This document shows, in pieces, positions 6,367-9,504 of a stretch of DNA of 9,504 bases; within the stretch, counting starts at the first letter, position 1, and each line of letters opens with the position of its first letter. The translations under genes and the position numbers were made by a program. Origin of the DNA: Candidatus Latescibacterota bacterium. GTDB lineage: Bacteria > JAAXHH01 > JABIQT01. The notes under the pieces are model-generated. The model saw only the letters and a list, made by a program, of their open reading frames with translations. It was not told the DNA's origin and made no database searches. The stretch is taken from the NCBI GenBank assembly GCA_018667995.1, contig JABIQT010000442.1:1-9504 (forward strand). Direction: 5' to 3'.

Positions 6367-6394
6367 AGTGGGCGAAGTAGTGCCCGCTTTTTTT
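6367..6394 (+). terminator. Leader terminator (putative attenuator) upstream of rimP
   Basis: A 7-bp stem, AGTGGGC (6367-6373) with GCCCGCT (6382-6388, one G-U pair), an 8-nt loop and seven T (6388-6394). It lies about 10 nt after the predicted transcription start and 28 nt before the rimP ATG, so it cannot serve an upstream + strand gene: the neighbouring gene runs the other way. Terminator-like hairpins ahead of rimP are known in other bacteria as rimP leaders and are thought to attenuate the operon, which encodes the termination factor NusA (established idea; the mechanism here is inferred). No clear competing antiterminator helix was found by eye. Confidence 0.75.
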
Positions 6395-6422
6395 GTGTGC
6401 AATTGTTCAGCTAAATTCTGGA

Positions 6423-6923
6423 ATGTCGACGAGATTAGACGAAGCCAAGACCATTATGAGCGAAGAGCACGAGGAAATCTTGGATCGGGTACGTGTTATC
6501 GCAGAACCGCTGATATCCGCCTCTGGGATGGAGTTGGTGGACCTGGAATTGGTGGGCGGACGGGGCAATTATATACTCAGGGTCCTCATTGAGAAACCGT
6601 CGAAGGTGACGCTTCAGGACTGTGTCACCATCAATCGGGAACTCTCGGATATTATGGATGTCGAGGATCCGATTCCGTACAAGTATACATTGGAGGTTAG
6701 TTCGCCCGGATTGGATCGGCCCTTTAAATATGTTCGCGACTACAATCGGGCTTTAGGTAAGTTGGTAAGAATCACGACTCAGATCCCTGTAGAAGGTAAG
6801 ATGGAGCACATCGGTCGTCTTGAGGATTGCAGCGACAAAGTTGTTACACTTCTGGTAGACGACAAACCACGACAAATCCCGTTGAAAGACATAACAAAGG
6901 CCCTTCGAGAACTGGTTTGGTGA
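6423..6923 (+). CDS. rimP: Ribosome maturation factor RimP
   Basis: RimP acts in late 30S subunit assembly in the cytoplasm. The 166-residue frame contains the family's defining segments: GMELVDLELVGGRGNYILRV at about 35-54, LQDCVTINRELSDIMDVEDP (64-83) and YTLEVSSPGLDRPFK (88-102). A C-terminal SH3-like half follows (VRITTQIPVEGKMEHIGRLEDC to LKDITKALREL). The start is uncertain: ATG 6423 has only GGA directly before it, and in-frame ATG 6456 would give 155 residues, closer to the usual length, but also lacks a clear ribosome site. A GTG at 6393 sits in the terminator T-tract and is unlikely. It is first in the rimP-nusA-infB order found in most bacteria; nusA starts 49 nt after its stop. 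Confidence 0.93.
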   Translation: MSTRLDEAKTIMSEEHEEILDRVRVIAEPLISASGMELVDLELVGGRGNYILRVLIEKPSKVTLQDCVTINRELSDIMDVEDPIPYKYTLEVSSPGLDRPFKYVRDYNRALGKLVRITTQIPVEGKMEHIGRLEDCSDKVVTLLVDDKPRQIPLKDITKALRELVW

Positions 6924-6972
6924 TATTTGCAGGTAAATCACCGGTCAGGTAGACGAAGGAGGAGTACTTTTC

Positions 6973-8247
6973 ATGAACTATGAAGTTGTAGAAGCCCTTG
7001 GGCAAATAATGCGCGAAAAGAATATAGAGCGGGATCTCGTTTGGGATACTCTGAAAATGGGACTCGTCGCTGCAGCCCGAAAACGGTTTGAGGTTGGGGA
7101 GAGGATTGTTGTTACCATCGATGAGGATACGGGACAGATGGAGATGACATCCTATATGGACGTAGTAGAGGAAATCGAAGATCCTGAAAATGAAATCAGC
7201 CTGGAAGATGCTCGAAAGATCAATCCAGATATAAACGTCGGAGAGGAATTGGTGCAGGATCTCGCCTTCGAAGATTTTGGCCGTAATGCAATCCAGGCGG
7301 TGAAACAGGTTGTCGTTCAACGTGTACGTGAAGCAGAACGCGAGAATATCTATGAGAATTATAAAGACCGGGTGGGCGAGGTAATTACCGGAAGTGTTCA
7401 ACAGGTGGATCGCGGAAACATCATCGTCAAGATGGAGCGAGCCGAGGCATTGTTGCCCTGGCGCGAACAGATTCGGCGTGAGAAGTACCGGCAGAGCGAA
7501 ACCATTCGTGCTTATATATACGAAGTCCAGCGTTCTACAAAGGGCCCTCAGATAATTCTCTCCAGAGCCCATCCGGAGTTTCTAAATCTACTGTTTCGAA
7601 CCGAAGTTCCTGAAATACATGAAGGTATCGTTGAAGTCAAAGCGGTTGCACGTGAGCCGGGTGATCGCTCCAAGATAGCTGTGTTCTCCCATGATGACCG
7701 AGTCGATGCAGTTGGAGCATGTGTCGGTATGAAGGGCACTCGGGTGCAGGCCGTGGTTCGCGAATTGAACAACGAACGGATAGACATTGTGCCCTGGAGC
7801 AGTGATCCAACGACATTTGTTACTCAGGCACTACGGCCGGCTCAAGTATCGCAAGTCAACATCCTTGACATCGAAGAGAAGAAAATGCGTGTGGTCGTTG
7901 AGGATGACCAGCTTTCGCTTGCTATCGGAAAGTCCGGACAGAATGCCCGTCTAGCTGCCAAACTGACCGGATGGAACATCGATCTGATAAAACGGTCAGA
8001 TCTCGAAAGACAGTTGATGGCGGAAACATTTGGGACGGAAACAGATGATGATGAATCAGAGATACTCGAAGGTTCGTCCACGCTCGACCAGGTTGACGGC
8101 TTAACTCCGAAAATGGTTGAACGTCTCTCGGAAGCCGGAATCTCCACAGTAGACGATCTAAAATCCAGTGATGTTGATTCGCTGACATCCATACCGGGCA
8201 TTGGCAAGGCTACGGCCGAGAAGATGTTGGCCACTGTTCAGGAGTAG
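6973..8247 (+). CDS. nusA: Transcription termination/antitermination factor NusA
   Basis: NusA binds RNA polymerase and nascent RNA and modulates pausing, termination and antitermination. The 424-residue protein shows the standard order. An N-terminal polymerase-binding domain (1-125, with ARKRFEVGERIVVTID) ends in GRNAIQAVKQVVVQRVREAE. An S1 domain follows (about 133-198, GEVITGSVQQVDRGNIIVKM). KH1 is about 230-285 (VGACVGMKGTRVQAVVRELN) and KH2 about 300-345 (SLAIGKSGQNARLAAKLTGW). After an acidic linker (350-370), residues 372-422 form a helix-hairpin-helix-type tail (DGLTPKMVERLSEAGI, SIPGIGKATAEKML). The start is secure: AAGGAGGAG at 6956-6964, 8 nt before ATG, the strongest ribosome site in the window. 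It may regulate its own operon through the leader terminator before rimP. Confidence 0.97.
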   Translation: MNYEVVEALGQIMREKNIERDLVWDTLKMGLVAAARKRFEVGERIVVTIDEDTGQMEMTSYMDVVEEIEDPENEISLEDARKINPDINVGEELVQDLAFEDFGRNAIQAVKQVVVQRVREAERENIYENYKDRVGEVITGSVQQVDRGNIIVKMERAEALLPWREQIRREKYRQSETIRAYIYEVQRSTKGPQIILSRAHPEFLNLLFRTEVPEIHEGIVEVKAVAREPGDRSKIAVFSHDDRVDAVGACVGMKGTRVQAVVRELNNERIDIVPWSSDPTTFVTQALRPAQVSQVNILDIEEKKMRVVVEDDQLSLAIGKSGQNARLAAKLTGWNIDLIKRSDLERQLMAETFGTETDDDESEILEGSSTLDQVDGLTPKMVERLSEAGISTVDDLKSSDVDSLTSIPGIGKATAEKMLATVQE

Positions 8248-8272
8248 GCTCTATTGAGGATTGGGACAAAAC

Positions 8273-8641
8273 ATGGCCCACAGTAAGGTATTTCCGAAGG
8301 TAACGTACCAGACCAATACATCCATACTCGGATTGCTGGGTCTGGCCCTCCGTTCGCGGAAAGCACGGGCCGGTGCCACGGCTGTGGAAGGCTCGATTCG
8401 ATCTGGAAAGGCCAGATTGGTATTGATAGCGAGTGATTCTTCGGACGGGACGAAAAAACAGTTCATGAAGTTAAGCACGCGATTTGAAGTGCCGTTTATT
8501 GAGCAACACACCCAGGATGAATATGGCGTCTGCTTTCATGGAGCGCCCCGGTCAGTCGTAGTTATCAACGACCGTCATTTTGCTGATGGTATGCTGAAGA
8601 AAACCGGCAACACATCCCCCCAAGCCGGGAGGATCAAGTGA
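8273..8641 (+). CDS. L7Ae-family (YlxQ-like) RNA-binding protein
   Basis: A 122-residue protein of the L7Ae/L30e/S12e fold, the small RNA-binding family often encoded between nusA and infB (YlxQ in Firmicutes). The recognisable parts are ILGLLGLALRSRKARAG (18-34), AVEGSIRSGKARLVLIASDSS (37-57), TKKQFMKL (60-67), FEVPFI (71-76) and RSVVVINDRHFADG (93-106). The usual loop motif LGxAxG near the C-terminal third reads YGVCFHG here, so RNA recognition may differ. A TTG at 8261 would add four residues, but GAGGA (8256-8260) is directly adjacent to it; ATG 8273 with that site 12 nt upstream, or GGGA 6 nt upstream, is preferred. It starts 25 nt after nusA and ends 18 nt before infB. A ylxR gene, often found beside it, is absent. 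Confidence 0.82.
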   Translation: MAHSKVFPKVTYQTNTSILGLLGLALRSRKARAGATAVEGSIRSGKARLVLIASDSSDGTKKQFMKLSTRFEVPFIEQHTQDEYGVCFHGAPRSVVVINDRHFADGMLKKTGNTSPQAGRIK

Positions 8642-8659
8642 GGAAAGGGGTGAAGGCGT

Positions 8660-9504
8660 ATGCCGAAACGAAGAATATATGAGTTAGCACGCGACTATAA
8701 TATCTCGAGTGAAGCGTTGGTAGCTATGTTGCGCGAGCTCAAGTACGATGTGAAGAGTCACATGAGCGTAATGGACGACAAGATGGTCCTTGACGTCAAT
8801 ATGAAATTTGAAGAAGAACGCAACAAAGCTCGTGAAGAACAAGCTCGTAAAAAGAAGATGAGCGATAATGCCGCTCAGGCCGAGAAAACCGCGCAGGCTG
8901 AGAAGGCCGCGAAAGCGAAGAAGGTCGAAACCGAAAAGAAGAGCGAGTCTAGTCAGAAGGGGACTGCTAAGAAGGCAAAGGCAAAGCCCTCGGGCCAATC
9001 GGACACCACCGTAGCTGCGACGGCTGCGGCGGCGACTCCAGCAAAGAAAGCTGCGGCAGCAAGCAGTGGTGCGCCGGATTCTCAGGGCGACAAAGGCAAG
9101 CGTCGTAGAGGGAAAAAGAAACGTAAAGTCGATCAGAAGGAAGTGGAAGCCAGCGTCAGAAAAACATTGGCTCAGATGGACAGCGGAAAGACAAAGCGTC
9201 GACGTCGCAAGGACGAAGTAGTCTCCGATTCCGATGAGGTCGAAGAGATTAGTCTCATCAAGGTTCCGGAATTCATCTCTGCAGGAGAACTGGCCGAACA
9301 CCTGGAAATCGGGCCCAATGAGATTGTTTCTAAATGTCTCGAACTTGGTCTGATGGTTACCATCAATCAGAGACTGGACATGGCTACGATCGTGACTGTG
9401 GCTGATGAATTTGGTTTTGAGGTGGAGCAGCAGGAGGAGTACGGAGCTGAGTTAATTGAAATTGAAGAAGAGGAAGTTGACGAAGCTGATCTCGAGGCGC
9501 GACC
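8660..9504 (+). CDS. infB: Translation initiation factor IF-2, N-terminal part (3' end outside window)
   Basis: IF-2 is the GTPase that places initiator tRNA on the 30S subunit and promotes subunit joining. Only the N-terminal 281 residues lie in the window; the GTPase domain is beyond the end. Residues 1-45 are an IF2_N subdomain (RRIYELARDYNISSEALVAM). Residues 50-200 are a long charged linker rich in Lys, Ala and Glu, with basic clusters KRRRGKKKRK (148-157) and KTKRRRRKDE. A conserved block QKEVEASVRKTLAQM precedes the second IF2_N subdomain (about 203-256, EFISAGELAEHLEIGPNEIV, LGLMVTINQRLD, VADEFGFEVE), and an acidic stretch follows. The ATG at 8660 has GAAGG 3 nt and AGGAAAGGGG 9 nt upstream, just after the L7Ae-like stop. 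The frame is open to the last base. Confidence 0.95.
   Translation, partial: MPKRRIYELARDYNISSEALVAMLRELKYDVKSHMSVMDDKMVLDVNMKFEEERNKAREEQARKKKMSDNAAQAEKTAQAEKAAKAKKVETEKKSESSQKGTAKKAKAKPSGQSDTTVAATAAAATPAKKAAAASSGAPDSQGDKGKRRRGKKKRKVDQKEVEASVRKTLAQMDSGKTKRRRRKDEVVSDSDEVEEISLIKVPEFISAGELAEHLEIGPNEIVSKCLELGLMVTINQRLDMATIVTVADEFGFEVEQQEEYGAELIEIEEEEVDEADLEAR

Noticed and set aside
6844-7572. 242-codon open frame on the minus strand
   Set aside because: It lies antisense to the end of rimP and the first half of nusA, both firmly identified; its translation has no recognisable domain.
8684-9301. 205-codon open frame on the minus strand
   Set aside because: It is antisense to the infB linker; its Leu/Phe/Ser-rich translation is the mirror of Lys/Glu/Arg codons and shows no ribosome site or domain.

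Overview
This 9.5 kb window is mostly a conserved chromosomal region for translation and transcription, interrupted by a short accessory block on the opposite strand. The organism looks like a Gram-negative bacterium. The acidic S1 tail, the NusA with a C-terminal helix-hairpin-helix, and the lysine/alanine-rich IF2 linker followed by a second N-terminal subdomain suggest an FCB-type lineage (Rhodothermota, Gemmatimonadota or relatives). This placement is inference with low confidence. The visible promoters are of ordinary sigma-70 type (TTGACA-17-TATTAT and similar) and several genes have clear Shine-Dalgarno sites, which argues against class Bacteroidia.

Left part, + strand (1-3812): the 3' end of rpsA (ribosomal protein S1) ends in a strong intrinsic terminator. 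The start codon of mtaB, a tRNA-modifying methylthiotransferase, lies 9 nt beyond its T-tract. Then comes a compact tRNA-Arg(CCG) unit with its own promoter and terminator. It is followed by a two-gene unit: a PfkB-family sugar kinase resembling fructoselysine kinases and, 4 nt later, a phosphate-binding TIM-barrel protein with BtpA/TrpF-like features and unknown substrate.

Middle part, - strand (3823-6160): read in its own direction, this block has a good promoter, a short serine-recombinase-like gene, a stand-alone response-regulator receiver overlapping it by 4 nt (ATGA), and after 173 nt a membrane-anchored pentapeptide-repeat protein. The recombinase-like protein has glycine where the nucleophilic serine should be and lysine where the second arginine of the DRLxR motif is expected. 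It may therefore be a DNA-binding regulator rather than an active recombinase. This gene pair is the most unusual item in the window.

Right part, + strand (6322-9504): the rimP-nusA-L7Ae-like-infB operon, cut off inside infB. It starts with a promoter and a very short leader carrying an intrinsic terminator ahead of rimP. That layout fits transcription attenuation of the operon encoding NusA. Ribosome maturation (RimP), elongation and termination control (NusA), an RNA-binding L7Ae-family protein and initiation factor IF2 would be produced together. No ylxR-type gene lies between nusA and infB.

No CRISPR array, insertion sequence, rRNA or replication origin was seen. No gene-free stretch exceeds about 300 bases; the longest is the 262 nt divergent region 6161-6422, which holds the recombinase and rimP promoters and the rimP leader terminator.
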